A DNA stretch of 64,000 nucleotides. Source: Mesorhizobium sp. M7A.F.Ca.US.008.03.1.1 (GTDB taxonomy: Bacteria > Pseudomonadota > Alphaproteobacteria > Rhizobiales > Rhizobiaceae). Where the stretch lies: the NCBI RefSeq assembly GCF_003997495.1, contig NZ_RZRU01000003.1, positions 248,001 to 312,000 on the forward strand, read 5' to 3'. Made by a program: the position numbers and the translations under genes. Every line of letters begins with the position of its first letter. The stretch's first letter is position 1. The notes under the pieces were generated by a model. It was not told the origin of the DNA, searched no databases, and was given only the letters and a program-made list of their open reading frames with translations. Positions 54,988 through 64,000 of the stretch are shown in pieces.

Positions 54988-56589
54988 ATGCGGCGCCTGC
55001 TAGAATTCGTGCGCCGCTCGCGGCGGGCCAATGGCTCGCCGCTTCTTCCAAAGACGCCAGCCGGATTGGCGCCTCGGCGCTGTGTCGTGCTCGTGTTTGC
55101 GCTTGCCTCTTCGGCGATGGCGGGTGATCTTCAGCCGGCCGGGCTCGCCACGACGCGCACCGACCTCAATGCGAAGGATCAGGCGCGCGTCATCGCCGTC
55201 ACCAGGCCGACCACGGATTTTTCCGGGCCAGAGCAGTTCGAGCTGATGCAAGGTGGCGCCGGCACGTCCCGAAAGGACGTCAGCCGCGATTCCTTCTCGC
55301 AATCCTCGGCCAACATCACCTTCGAGGAAGAGGGCGACTTCAAACTCGGCAATGCCCTTTTCCGCAAGAACTGGGTCTCGTCGCCATCCTCGACGCAGGC
55401 TTCGGACGGGCTCGGCCCGCTGTTCAACGAACGTGCCTGCCAGAACTGTCATCTGAAGGATGGCCGCGGCCGCCCGCCGCAGGGCGACGCCGGCACCACG
55501 TCGATGTTCCTGCGGCTGGCCCGCGACGCCAGCAGCGCGCAGGAGACGGCGGCGCTTGCCGACCACGAGGTGCTCAATTTCCCCGACCCGGTCTACGGCA
55601 CGCAATTGCAGGAGCTCGCCGTACCCGGCCTGCCAGGCGAAGGCAGGATGCATATCGACTATCAGGAATGTAAGGTGGAGCTGACGGACGGCACTGTGAT
55701 CTCCTTGCGCAAGCCGAGCTATTCGGTTGAAGGCCTTGGCTACGGGCCGATTGACCCACGCACCACGCTGTCGCCGCGCCTGACCCCGCCGATGATCGGC
55801 CTGGGCCTGATCGAACAGATCGCGCCGGCTGATATTCTCGCCCACGCCGATCCGGACGACAGGGACGGCGACGGCATTTCCGGCAGGCCGAACATCGTGC
55901 GCGATAGCCTGAACGGAGAACTGATGCTCGGCCGCTTCGGCTGGAAGGCGCAGACCGCTTCGATCCGCCAGCAGGCGGCGGACGCCTTTGCCGGCGACAT
56001 CGGCATCTCGACGCCCGAAGAGCCGAAGCATTGGGGCGATTGCACTGCTGCGGAGGCAAAATGCCTGGCCATGCCGAACGGCGTGCAGCAGCGTCTTGGC
56101 CCGGTCGAGGCGCCGTCGCCGGTGATGGATCTCGTCACCTTCTATTCGCAGAACCTGGCCGTGCCGTCGCGCCGGGACCTCGCCCTGCCGGACGTGCTCG
56201 CGGGCAAAAAAACATTCTACGAGATCGGCTGCATTGTCTGCCACACGCCGAAATTCGTCACGCGCCGCGATACGCCCAACAAGGCGCAGGCCTTCCAGTT
56301 GATCTGGCCCTATTCCGACTTCCTGCTGCACGACATGGGGCCTGATCTGGCCGATGGCCAGGCCGCGGGCGATGCGACGGGCACTGAATGGCGCACGCCG
56401 CCGCTGTGGGGCATCGGCCTGACCGAGACGGTCAACGGCAATTCCTTCTTCCTGCATGACGGGCGCGCGCGCAGCCTGACCGAGGCGATCCTGTGGCATG
56501 GCGGCGAGGCGCAGAAAGCGCGCGACCGCTTTGCCGCCGCCAGTGCGACTGAGCGTGACGCGCTGCTCAAATTCCTGGAGTCACTGTGA
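54988..56589 (+). CDS. Periplasmic di-heme oxidoreductase (DUF1111/DHOR family)
   Basis: A 533-residue protein with two c-type heme sites, CQNCH (about residue 151) and CIVCH (about 415), and a signal-like segment at residues 33-46 (VVLVFALASSAMAG). Between them GLGPLFNERACQNCH and HDMGPDLADG mark the DHOR family, related to di-heme peroxidases and MauG. The start is uncertain: ATG 54988 gives a long charged N-region before the signal. It lies 12 nt after bfr and is coupled by TGATG to the second imelysin. The substrate is unknown; oxidation of iron is a plausible guess from context. Confidence 0.85.
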   Translation: MRRLLEFVRRSRRANGSPLLPKTPAGLAPRRCVVLVFALASSAMAGDLQPAGLATTRTDLNAKDQARVIAVTRPTTDFSGPEQFELMQGGAGTSRKDVSRDSFSQSSANITFEEEGDFKLGNALFRKNWVSSPSSTQASDGLGPLFNERACQNCHLKDGRGRPPQGDAGTTSMFLRLARDASSAQETAALADHEVLNFPDPVYGTQLQELAVPGLPGEGRMHIDYQECKVELTDGTVISLRKPSYSVEGLGYGPIDPRTTLSPRLTPPMIGLGLIEQIAPADILAHADPDDRDGDGISGRPNIVRDSLNGELMLGRFGWKAQTASIRQQAADAFAGDIGISTPEEPKHWGDCTAAEAKCLAMPNGVQQRLGPVEAPSPVMDLVTFYSQNLAVPSRRDLALPDVLAGKKTFYEIGCIVCHTPKFVTRRDTPNKAQAFQLIWPYSDFLLHDMGPDLADGQAAGDATGTEWRTPPLWGIGLTETVNGNSFFLHDGRARSLTEAILWHGGEAQKARDRFAAASATERDALLKFLESL

Positions 56590-57668
56590 TGTTCAAGCGT
56601 TCTGCATTGTTTCTCGCTCTTCCGCTGGCCCTGCTGGGCGTTGCCCCTGCGTCGGCGGCGGTCAAAGCCTCCGACATCATCCAGCGGGCGATCGATGGCT
56701 TCGTCCGCCCGGCCTATGCCGGCCTGCACGAGCAGGCGGAAGCCTTGACCGGATCCATGCGCAAGCTGTGCGTCACGCCCTCCCAAGGAGAGCTCGATGC
56801 GGCACGCGCAGAATTCTCCGCCACCGTCTATGCCTGGTCGTCAGCCGAAATCATCGGCTTCGGGCCGATCAAGGAGAACAACCGGCTGGAACGCATGCTG
56901 TTCTGGCCGGATCGCAAGAGCATTGGCCTGAAGCAGGTGCAGGCGGCTCTGTCGGCCAAGGATCCGACCGCCACCGATCCGGCACAACTGGCTGGCAAGA
57001 GCGTTGCGATGCAGGGGCTGGGCGCGCTCGAATTCGTTCTTTACGGCGACGGCGCCGATGCACTTGCCGGCAAGGATGATCCCTATCGCTGCGCTTATGG
57101 CACTGCTGTTGCCGGCAACGTCGAAACCATGGCTGGCGAGGTCAGCGCAGCCTGGAACAAGCCGGACGGCTTTGCAGCACTTTGGGCCAATCCGGGGCCG
57201 CAGAACCCCCTCTACCGCGACGGCAATGAAGCGGTGACCGAACTGGTCGGCGTCTTCGTCAATGAGCTGGAAATGGTGCGCGACGTGCGCTTGAAAGGGT
57301 TTTTCGGCGGCAAGCCGGATGCGGACAAGCCGAAACAGGCAATCTACTGGCGCTCGCAAAACACCACCGCGTCACTGGCTGGAAATCTCTCCGGCATCGA
57401 TACGCTGTTCCAGGCCTCGAAGCTGGGCGATGCCCTGCCGGACGATGCGCGCTGGATGGCCGAATCGATCCACATCCAGCTGGTCAACGGTGTCGCCACC
57501 GCCAAGGCCGTCAGCGGTCCAATCGACAAGGAGCTTGCCGATCCGGCGCTGCGCGACAAGCTCGATCATTTCGCGCTGATCACCTCCAGCCTGTCGACCC
57601 TGATCGGCACCAGGTTGACCGCCGAATTCGGCCTGACCGCAGGCTTCTCCTCGCTGGATGGGGACTGA
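56589..57668 (+). CDS. Second imelysin-family protein, motif histidine missing
   Basis: A 359-residue exported protein (signal peptide MFKRSALFLALPLALLGVA). It has the imelysin fold, but the motif region reads GLGALEFVLYG, so the GxHxxE histidine is Gly. A frame from GTG 56586 is possible, but the ATG at 56589 overlaps the di-heme gene stop as TGATG. It probably has a structural or partner role rather than the same metal chemistry as the first imelysin. Confidence 0.85.
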   Translation: MFKRSALFLALPLALLGVAPASAAVKASDIIQRAIDGFVRPAYAGLHEQAEALTGSMRKLCVTPSQGELDAARAEFSATVYAWSSAEIIGFGPIKENNRLERMLFWPDRKSIGLKQVQAALSAKDPTATDPAQLAGKSVAMQGLGALEFVLYGDGADALAGKDDPYRCAYGTAVAGNVETMAGEVSAAWNKPDGFAALWANPGPQNPLYRDGNEAVTELVGVFVNELEMVRDVRLKGFFGGKPDADKPKQAIYWRSQNTTASLAGNLSGIDTLFQASKLGDALPDDARWMAESIHIQLVNGVATAKAVSGPIDKELADPALRDKLDHFALITSSLSTLIGTRLTAEFGLTAGFSSLDGD

Positions 57669-57670
57669 AA

Positions 57671-58777
57671 TTGAAAACCCTTCTGATAGATCGCCGCGAT
57701 TTCCTGAGAGCCGCAGGCGTTGGCTTCATAGCGGCGATGGCGCCATCGGCCTGGGCAACGACGCTTGCGGCCGACGCTGTCTTCGCCACCGCTTTCGTCA
57801 AACGCGACGGCAGCTTTGGCGCTGCCGTCCTGTCCGAGGCCGGCAAGGTCCTGCATGCGATCGACCTGCCCGATCGCGGCCACGACGTCACTTTCGATCC
57901 CATATCGAAACGCTCGGTGGTCTTCGCGCGCCAGCCCGGCACCTTCGCCGTGGTTTTCGACCACTCGGGCCGTGACGCGCCGATGACCATCGCCAGCATC
58001 GCCGGCCGGCATTTCTTCGGCCATGGCGTGTTCTCGGCCGACGGTGCGCTGCTCTATGCCACCGAAAACGACTTCGACAACGCCGCTGGCGTCGTCGGCG
58101 TCTACGATGCGCGGACCAAGTTCAACCGCATCGGCGAGTTCCCGACCTACGGCATGGGTCCGCACGAGCTTCTGCTGCTGGGCGACGGCAGGACGATCGC
58201 CGTTGCCAATGGCGGCATCGAGACCCATCCGGATTACGGCCGCGCCGAGCTCAACATCGCCACCATGAAGCCGTCCTACGTGCTGATCGACCGCGTTACC
58301 GGCGATCTCATCGAGAAACACGAATTGCCGGCCGCACTGCACCAGCTGTCGATCCGCCACATGGACACCGATCTGTCCGGAACCGTCTGGTTCGGCTGCC
58401 AGTACAGGGGGCCGGGCACCGATCGTCCGTTGCTGGTCGGTCGCGCCACGCGCGGCAAGGATTTGCAGCTGCTCGACATGCCGCAGGACGTTTTGTCCGG
58501 CTTCCGCAACTACATAGGCTCGGTCGCCGCCAATCCGGCTGCCGGCACGGTCGCGGTCTCCTCGCCGGAAGGCAACTCGCTTGTCGTGATCGATGCGGCC
58601 AGCGGCCGGGTCGTCACGAACAGCGCGTTGGTCGAGGTCTGCGGCGTGGCTCCCGATGGAACCGGCTTCATGGCCACCACCGGCGCCGGCGAGATCGTCG
58701 AGGGCAGCGGTGCGACACGCTCCGAACCGGACTATGTCTGGGACAACCACATGCTGCGCATCGAACAGGCCGCATAG
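57671..58777 (+). CDS. Tat-exported DUF1513 beta-propeller-like protein
   Basis: A 368-residue protein. The twin-arginine signal RRDFLRAAGVGFIAAMAP shows that it is exported folded. The mature part is DUF1513: repeated blades such as HDVTFDPISKRSVVFARQPG, GHGVFSADGALLYATENDFD and GMGPHELLLLGDGRTIAVANGG. The start is TTG 57671, two bases after the imelysin stop. It ends the iron operon. No catalytic motif is evident; a scaffold or metal-binding role is possible. Confidence 0.85.
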   Translation: MKTLLIDRRDFLRAAGVGFIAAMAPSAWATTLAADAVFATAFVKRDGSFGAAVLSEAGKVLHAIDLPDRGHDVTFDPISKRSVVFARQPGTFAVVFDHSGRDAPMTIASIAGRHFFGHGVFSADGALLYATENDFDNAAGVVGVYDARTKFNRIGEFPTYGMGPHELLLLGDGRTIAVANGGIETHPDYGRAELNIATMKPSYVLIDRVTGDLIEKHELPAALHQLSIRHMDTDLSGTVWFGCQYRGPGTDRPLLVGRATRGKDLQLLDMPQDVLSGFRNYIGSVAANPAAGTVAVSSPEGNSLVVIDAASGRVVTNSALVEVCGVAPDGTGFMATTGAGEIVEGSGATRSEPDYVWDNHMLRIEQAA

Positions 58778-58872
58778 GCTACAAGCGAAGCCGCTTGACG
58801 AATTATGCACTATCCCCTTGCGGTGGCGGGCCGTGGCGGGCACAGGGAATTGTTTTTCGAACCGGTTGCTTC

Positions 58873-59550
58873 ATGAAATTGCTTGCCATCGACTGTGCCG
58901 CCAACCTCTGCGCCGCCTGCGTCTATGACGCGACGGCGAAGCGGGAGCTTGGCCGTTCGGTGCTCGATCTCGGCAAGGGTCATGCCGAACAGCTGATGGC
59001 GGTCATAGCCGAAGCGCTGGCGGCAAGCGCAATCGACTATGCAGGTCTTGGCACTATCGCCGTCTCCGTCGGCCCCGGTTCCTTCACCGGTCTGCGCGTC
59101 GGCGTCTCGACCGCGCGTGGCCTGGCGCTGGCGCTGAAGGTACCGGCGATCGGGGTGACGACACTGGAGGCGCTGGCTGCCGAAGCAGCAGCGGCATTTC
59201 CCGGTCGCGCCGTGCTGGCGGTGCTCGATGCCGGCCGTGAGGAGATCCACGCGGCCTTTTACGACCAAATGTCAGCCTTGACTTACGGTCCGGCCGTGGC
59301 CACGCTGGCTGACGTGGTGGCAATGGCGATGGAAACGTCTCCAGTGCTTGCCGGCACCGCGGCAGCGCTCATTAGCGCATCGGCCGGGCGCGAATTCGAT
59401 GCCGGCCCTCGGACGGCCACCGCCGACATTGTCACCTACGCCCGACTGGCTGCCGCCAAGGGCGCGGGCGAACGGCCGAAACCACTCTATCTGCGCGGCG
59501 CCGACGCCAAGCCGCAGGCCGGGTTCATTCTTTCAAGGCAAGAAAATTAG
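58873..59550 (+). CDS. tsaB: tRNA N6-threonylcarbamoyladenosine synthesis protein TsaB
   Basis: A 225-residue ASKHA-fold protein that partners TsaD in making t6A37. The N-terminus MKLLAIDCAANLCAACVYD and the segment GPGSFTGLRVGVSTARGLAL are diagnostic. The start was placed at 58873 (KLLAID after Met). It is followed immediately by rimI (stop TAG 59548-59550, next ATG 59551), as in most proteobacteria. Confidence 0.95.
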   Translation: MKLLAIDCAANLCAACVYDATAKRELGRSVLDLGKGHAEQLMAVIAEALAASAIDYAGLGTIAVSVGPGSFTGLRVGVSTARGLALALKVPAIGVTTLEALAAEAAAAFPGRAVLAVLDAGREEIHAAFYDQMSALTYGPAVATLADVVAMAMETSPVLAGTAAALISASAGREFDAGPRTATADIVTYARLAAAKGAGERPKPLYLRGADAKPQAGFILSRQEN

Positions 59551-60045
59551 ATGCGCATACCTTTTCTCCAACCGCGCCGCCGGGACTATGCGCTCGAGCC
59601 GCTGAGGATCGCCGACAGTCCGGCGGTCTCGCTGCTGCATCGCGAGGACTTTGTCCGCCCCTGGACCGATGGCGAATTCGCCGCCTTGCTCGAACAGGAC
59701 ACGGTGTTCGGCTATGCCGCGCGCGAAACCGGACAGGGCTCCAAGCCGCCCGTCGGCTTCGTGCTGGCGAGGCTTGCGGCAGGCGAGGGCGAGATCCTGA
59801 CCGTCGCGGTGGCGCGATCGCATCGCCGGCAGGGGCTGGGCTGGCAATTGATGGACGCGGTGTTGCGCGAACTGCACGCGCAGCGCGCCGAAGCGCTCTT
59901 CCTCGAGGTCGACGAGACCAATGTCGCGGCGATCGCGCTTTATCGTCGGCTGGGCTTCCGCGAGGTCGGCAAGCGGCCGAATTACTACAGATCGGCCGAA
60001 CACGGACCGACCGGCGCGCTTGTCATGCGCCGCGATCTTCGCTAG
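59551..60045 (+). CDS. rimI: Ribosomal-protein-S18-type alanine N-acetyltransferase
   Basis: A 164-residue GNAT protein. The acetyl-CoA loop is VARSHRRQGLGWQLMD. LEVDETNVAAIALYRRLGF and REVGKRPNYY complete the RimI signature. It acetylates protein N-termini and, in other organisms, S18. It abuts tsaB and lies 21 nt before plsC. Confidence 0.92.
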   Translation: MRIPFLQPRRRDYALEPLRIADSPAVSLLHREDFVRPWTDGEFAALLEQDTVFGYAARETGQGSKPPVGFVLARLAAGEGEILTVAVARSHRRQGLGWQLMDAVLRELHAQRAEALFLEVDETNVAAIALYRRLGFREVGKRPNYYRSAEHGPTGALVMRRDLR

Positions 60046-60066
60046 CGAGACGGCCGGGATGGGGCG

Positions 60067-60867
60067 ATGATCAAGAAAATCAGGATTTTCCTGGCGCTGG
60101 GCCTCGTTGTCGCCGGTTCGCTGGTCCTCGTGCCGTTACAGATCCTGTCGATGAAGACCGGCTGGTGGCCGGAAACCTTCATCCTCAAGATCTGGCACAG
60201 GCTGATCATCAGGGCGCTCGGCATGCGCATCCATGTCAAAGGAACGCTGTCCGACAAGCGCCCTTTGTTGGTGGCGTCCAATCACATCTCCTGGACCGAC
60301 ATCATGGTGCTGGGCTCTTTTGCCGATGTGAAGTTCATCGCGAGAGCCGATATGGAAGGCTGGCCGCTGATCGGCATGCTGTCGAAGCTGCAGCGCACCG
60401 TGTTCATCGAGCGCGAGCGCAAGCGTTCGTCGGGCGACCAGGCAAGCGAGATAGCCAGCCGCATGGCCAAGGGCGATGCGATGGTGCTGTTTGCCGAGGG
60501 CTCGACCGGTGACGGCAATATGGTCCTGCCGTTCAAGAGCACGCTGTTCGGCGCCGCCTCGATGGCCATTTCGGAAGGCGCGGCGGAACAGGTGTTCATC
60601 CAGCCGGTGGCGATCGCCTATACGCGTCTGCATGGCGTGCCGCTCGGCCGCCGGCATCGCCCGCTTGCCGCCTGGATCGGCGATGAGGATTTGATGCCGC
60701 ATCTCAAGGTTCTGCTCGCGGAGGGCGCACTCGACGTCGAGGTGCATTTCGGCGAGGCAATCGCCTTTTCCAAGGGTTCGAACCGCAAGGAGACGTCGAA
60801 ACTGATGGAAAGCCAGGTGCGTGAGATGATGCAGGCGGCGCTTGCCGACCCGCGGCCGAGCCGCTAG
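60067..60867 (+). CDS. plsC: 1-acyl-sn-glycerol-3-phosphate acyltransferase
   Basis: A 266-residue inner-membrane enzyme making phosphatidic acid. An N-terminal membrane helix (8-28) is followed by the HX4D motif (H73, D78 in [10 protein letters not shown]), the FAEGSTGDG variant of FPEGT and a central [11 protein letters not shown] segment. In this family the third motif usually reads FPEGTR. It is co-directional with rimI and miaB. Confidence 0.9.
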   Translation: MIKKIRIFLALGLVVAGSLVLVPLQILSMKTGWWPETFILKIWHRLIIRALGMRIHVKGTLSDKRPLLVASNHISWTDIMVLGSFADVKFIARADMEGWPLIGMLSKLQRTVFIERERKRSSGDQASEIASRMAKGDAMVLFAEGSTGDGNMVLPFKSTLFGAASMAISEGAAEQVFIQPVAIAYTRLHGVPLGRRHRPLAAWIGDEDLMPHLKVLLAEGALDVEVHFGEAIAFSKGSNRKETSKLMESQVREMMQAALADPRPSR

Positions 60868-60941
60868 CCCCGGCATGCCCTTGCTGGCGCGGGCCGAGAA
60901 TCGTCTGTTTTTTGTCACGGAAAGGCGTTAGAAGCCGCCTT

Positions 60942-62381
60942 ATGGACTTGAACACGATAGAAAGCGACGACATCGGCACTACGGCTGGACAGCCGGCGGT
61001 GCTTCCCGCGGCAGCGAGAAAAGTCTTCATCAAGACCTATGGCTGCCAGATGAATGTCTATGATTCACAGCGTATGGCCGATGCGCTGGCTGCCGACGGC
61101 TATTCCGCGACCGATGCCATTGGCGAGGCTGACCTGGTGCTGCTGAACACCTGTCATATCAGGGAGAAGGCGGCCGAAAAGGTCTATTCCGAGCTCGGCC
61201 GTATCCGCGACATGAAAGCCGAGCGTGCCCTGGCCGGCCGCGAGATGCTGGTCGGCGTCGCCGGCTGCGTGGCGCAGGCCGAAGGCGCCGAGATCATCCG
61301 CCGTTCGCCGGCCGTCGACCTGGTCATCGGCCCGCAGACTTATCACCGGCTTCCCGACGTGCTGGCGCGGGTGCGCGGCGGCGAAAAGATCGTCGAGACC
61401 GACTACGCCATCGAGGACAAGTTCGAGCATCTGCCGCAGCCCAAGCGCGCCGAGGTCATCAAGCGCGGCGTCACCGCCTTCCTCACCGTGCAGGAAGGCT
61501 GCGACAAGTTCTGCACCTTCTGCGTTGTGCCCTACACAAGGGGCTCCGAAGTCTCCCGGTCGGTGGCGCAGATTGTCGCGGAGGCTGAGCGCCTGGCCGA
61601 AGCCGGCGTGCGCGAAGTGACGCTGCTTGGCCAGAACGTCAATGCCTGGCATGGCCAGGGCGAGAACGGCCAGGAGTGGGGCCTTGGCCGCCTGCTGTTC
61701 AGGCTGGCCGAAATCCCCGGGCTGGCGCGTCTGCGCTACACCACCAGCCACCCGCGCGACATGGATGACGAACTGATAGCGGCTCATCGCGATCTGCCGG
61801 CGTTGATGCCCTATCTGCATCTGCCGGTGCAATCAGGCTCCGATCGTATCCTCAAGACGATGAATCGCCGGCACACGGCGGGGGATTATCTGGCGCTGCT
61901 CGACCGTATCCGTACCGCGCGGCCTGACATCGCGCTCTCCGGCGACTTCATCGTCGGCTTTCCCGGCGAGACCGAGGCGGATTTCGAGGCGACGATGGAA
62001 CTGGTGCGTCAGGTGAATTACGCCTCGGCCTTCTCGTTCAAATATTCGCCGCGCCCCGGCACGCCAGGCGCCGAAATGTCCGATCATGTGCCGGAAACGG
62101 TCAAGGACGAGCGCTTGCAGCGGCTGCAGGCTCTGCTTGTGAAACAGCAGCAGGATTTCGGCTTGAGCCTCGTTGGAAGCACCATCGACACGCTGATCGA
62201 GAAGCCCGGCCGTCAGGCCGGCCAGAAGGTTGGCCGCTCACCTTGGCTGCAGCCGGTTATTGTTGATGAAAAGGCCGGCGAAATCGGTGACATTATCCAG
62301 GTGCGAATCACGAAGACGGGCTACAACAGCCTGTTCGCCGAATTGGCCCGAGGGTCTCGGCAGATGAGGAGAGACGGTTGA
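60942..62381 (+). CDS. miaB: tRNA-2-methylthio-N6-dimethylallyladenosine synthase
   Basis: A 479-residue radical-SAM methylthiotransferase. The N-terminal cluster cysteines are in [21 protein letters not shown] and [10 protein letters not shown]. The SAM cluster motif is CDKFCTFC, and the TRAM domain closes the protein. It modifies A37 of tRNAs that read U-starting codons. Its stop overlaps the phoH TTG start (TTGA). Confidence 0.97.
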   Translation: MDLNTIESDDIGTTAGQPAVLPAAARKVFIKTYGCQMNVYDSQRMADALAADGYSATDAIGEADLVLLNTCHIREKAAEKVYSELGRIRDMKAERALAGREMLVGVAGCVAQAEGAEIIRRSPAVDLVIGPQTYHRLPDVLARVRGGEKIVETDYAIEDKFEHLPQPKRAEVIKRGVTAFLTVQEGCDKFCTFCVVPYTRGSEVSRSVAQIVAEAERLAEAGVREVTLLGQNVNAWHGQGENGQEWGLGRLLFRLAEIPGLARLRYTTSHPRDMDDELIAAHRDLPALMPYLHLPVQSGSDRILKTMNRRHTAGDYLALLDRIRTARPDIALSGDFIVGFPGETEADFEATMELVRQVNYASAFSFKYSPRPGTPGAEMSDHVPETVKDERLQRLQALLVKQQQDFGLSLVGSTIDTLIEKPGRQAGQKVGRSPWLQPVIVDEKAGEIGDIIQVRITKTGYNSLFAELARGSRQMRRDG

Positions 62382-63427
62382 GCGCAGCAGAGCTGAAGAA
62401 CCTGCCCCCGGTACCGGCATCTGGGGCTTCTGACATGGCGCACATCGTTCTGACTTTCGACAACAACAAGCTTGCCAGCGCCCTTTATGGTCAGTTCGAC
62501 GAAAACCTCGCCAGGCTGGAGCAGAAGCTTGGCGTCGACATCCGCTCACGCGGCAACCAGCTGACCATCAAGGGTTCGGCGTCGGCCGCCGAGCAGGCGC
62601 GCCGTGCGCTCGACAATCTCTACGGCATTCTCCAGAAGGGCGTCGATATCGGCCAGTCCGACGTCGACGGCGCAGTGCGCATGGCGATCGCCGCCGACGA
62701 TCAGCTGACGCTGCCAACGCTGGAACGCAAGGGCAAGGTCTCCGCTGCCCAGATCACCACCCGCAAGAAGACGATCTATGCCCGCTCGCTCAACCAGGAC
62801 GCCTATATGCGGGCGCTGGAACGGTCGGAACTGGTGTTCGGCATCGGCCCGGCCGGCACCGGCAAGACCTATCTGGCGGTGGCGCATGCGGCGATGCTGC
62901 TCGAGCGCGGCATGGTCGAGCGCATCATTCTCTCGCGGCCTGCGGTCGAGGCCGGCGAACGGCTGGGCTTCCTGCCTGGCGACATGAAGGAGAAGGTCGA
63001 TCCCTATCTGCGGCCGCTCTATGACGCGCTCTACGACATGATGCCGGCCGACAAGGTCGAGCGCGCCATTGCCGCCGAAGTGATCGAGATCGCGCCGCTC
63101 GCCTTCATGCGCGGCCGCACGCTGGCGCATGCCGCCGTCATCCTCGACGAGGCGCAGAACACCACGCCGATGCAGATGAAGATGTTCCTGACGCGTCTGG
63201 GCGAAAACTCGCGGATGATCGTCACCGGCGATCCGACCCAGATCGACCTTCCCTCGAACACCAAATCGGGCTTGGTCGAAGCCTTGCGGGTGCTGGACGG
63301 CGTGGCGGGCGCGGTCACCGTGCGCTTCAACGACGGCGACGTGGTCCGCCATCCGCTGGTGGCGGAAATCGTCAGGGCCTACGACCGGGACGCCAAGCTG
63401 GCGCGTGGCCTCGGCGCCGAGAATTGA
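62378..63427 (+). CDS. ybeZ: PhoH-like ATPase (YbeZ)
   Basis: A 349-residue protein. The N-terminal KH-like region precedes the PhoH ATPase domain with Walker [12 protein letters not shown] near residue 157. Walker B is [10 protein letters not shown] and the [10 protein letters not shown] segment follows. It pairs with YbeY in rRNA processing. The start is TTG 62378 overlapping the miaB stop. ybeY follows after 18 nt. Confidence 0.95.
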   Translation: MSAAELKNLPPVPASGASDMAHIVLTFDNNKLASALYGQFDENLARLEQKLGVDIRSRGNQLTIKGSASAAEQARRALDNLYGILQKGVDIGQSDVDGAVRMAIAADDQLTLPTLERKGKVSAAQITTRKKTIYARSLNQDAYMRALERSELVFGIGPAGTGKTYLAVAHAAMLLERGMVERIILSRPAVEAGERLGFLPGDMKEKVDPYLRPLYDALYDMMPADKVERAIAAEVIEIAPLAFMRGRTLAHAAVILDEAQNTTPMQMKMFLTRLGENSRMIVTGDPTQIDLPSNTKSGLVEALRVLDGVAGAVTVRFNDGDVVRHPLVAEIVRAYDRDAKLARGLGAEN

Positions 63428-63445
63428 CGTTGGCGATGCGGCTTC

Positions 63446-63946
63446 ATGCCTGAGGACATAATATCCGGCGACGGGACTGTTCCCGTCGACATCGACATAT
63501 CGATTGAGGCGGGCAACTGGCCCGACGAGGCAAGCCTGACGCGGCTGGTCGATCGCGCCGTCAAGGCGGCTTGTGCCGAAACCGGCGTTAAGGGCCGTTC
63601 CGAACTCAGCCTCGTTTTTACCGACGACGCCCATATCCAGGTTCTCAACGCCGGCTGGCGCGACAAGGACAAACCGACCAACGTCTTGTCTTTCCCGGCT
63701 TTTCCGTTTGCGCAAGGCGGTCCGTTGCCGCCGATGCTGGGCGACATCGTGCTGGCCGCCGAAACGGTCGCCCATGAAGCGGCACTGGAAGACAAGCCGG
63801 TCGAGAACCATATCACCCATCTCGTCATCCACGGCCTGCTGCATCTGCTGGGCTACGATCACGAGACCGACACTGAGGCCGAGGCGATGGAAGCCGTCGA
63901 ACGCGCAGCGCTCGCAAGGCTTGCCATTCCTGACCCCTACGCGTAA
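63446..63946 (+). CDS. ybeY: Endoribonuclease YbeY
   Basis: A 166-residue metal-dependent RNase for 16S rRNA 3' maturation and ribosome quality control. The zinc site is [11 protein letters not shown] near residues 128-138, matching HGxLHLx[17 protein letters not shown] precedes it. It is downstream of ybeZ, the normal order. Confidence 0.96.
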   Translation: MPEDIISGDGTVPVDIDISIEAGNWPDEASLTRLVDRAVKAACAETGVKGRSELSLVFTDDAHIQVLNAGWRDKDKPTNVLSFPAFPFAQGGPLPPMLGDIVLAAETVAHEAALEDKPVENHITHLVIHGLLHLLGYDHETDTEAEAMEAVERAALARLAIPDPYA

Positions 63947-63974
63947 CTACATCTGACCAATTGACCGGACGACG

Positions 63975-64000
63975 ATGAACGACAAACCAGAGACTGCCGC
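63975..64000 (+). CDS. First codons of a further gene, probably a CorC/TlyC-type transporter (partial)
   Basis: ATG 63975 opens a frame MNDKPETAA that runs off the window. Position after ybeZ-ybeY is where corC (CBS-domain hemolysin/ion-efflux protein) lies in most proteobacteria. The identity is inferred from gene order alone. Confidence 0.45.

Noticed and set aside
1..64000. CRISPR arrays, transposase genes, integrases
   Set aside because: No regularly spaced repeats, transposase or integrase signatures were seen on either strand.

Overview
This window is a stretch of a high-GC alphaproteobacterial chromosome, most likely a rhizobial Mesorhizobium or a close relative in the Phyllobacteriaceae. 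The pointers are the gene orders (SRP RNA-dnaX-ybaB-recR and tsaB-rimI-plsC-miaB-phoH-ybeY), a near-perfect Irr-type iron control element, a yejABEF-type peptide transporter, a membrane-anchored CycM-type cytochrome, and several short palindromic mosaic repeats of the kind scattered through Mesorhizobium genomes. The genus is inferred from memory of gene order and repeat families. No database was searched.

Layout. 1-4.3 kb: the end of an FAD oxidoreductase, a MarR regulator and a fused-type indolepyruvate oxidoreductase (iorAB). 4.3-9 kb: a membrane sulfatase/LTA-synthase-like enzyme, a small GCG_CRPN secreted protein, an ECF sigma / anti-sigma / periplasmic-sensor operon, an EF-hand protein and a YodC-like protein. 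9.1-11.3 kb: a visibly AT-richer island between a degenerate tRNA-Cys-like sequence and tRNA-Thr(CGT), carrying two unrecognised genes. 11.6-17.4 kb: a membrane protein, a DNA ligase with its associated exonuclease, a methyltransferase and a small lipoprotein. 17.5-27.2 kb: one long minus-strand operon for a peptide ABC transporter with two binding proteins, two permeases and one double ATPase. A VapBC toxin-antitoxin pair is spliced into it with overlapping start and stop codons. 27.3-37.9 kb: housekeeping genes (cycM, kdsB, pheA, nudC, a HIT protein, SRP RNA, dnaX, ybaB, recR) and two cell-wall enzymes. 38.1-43.6 kb: a five-gene dipeptide-type ABC operon. 43.6-51 kb: an RND efflux pump with two adaptor proteins, an aminotransferase and a ParDE pair. 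51-58.8 kb: an iron locus. 58.9-64 kb: the tsaB to ybeY translation and RNA-maturation cluster, cut at the window edge by the first codons of a further gene.

The most coherent functional unit is the iron locus. An Irr-type operator precedes an imelysin, a bacterioferritin-associated ferredoxin, a bacterioferritin with all ferroxidase ligands, a di-heme oxidoreductase, a second imelysin that lacks the usual motif histidine, and a Tat-exported DUF1513 protein. This suggests coupled periplasmic iron handling and cytoplasmic iron storage. The exact chemistry of the periplasmic half is unknown and is the best candidate here for an under-described system. The second candidate is the two-gene island next to the broken tRNA-Cys, where one protein has a weak HEPN-like motif. 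Repeats have also shaped genes here: one palindromic element appears to supply the start codon and ribosome binding site of a lytic transglycosylase.
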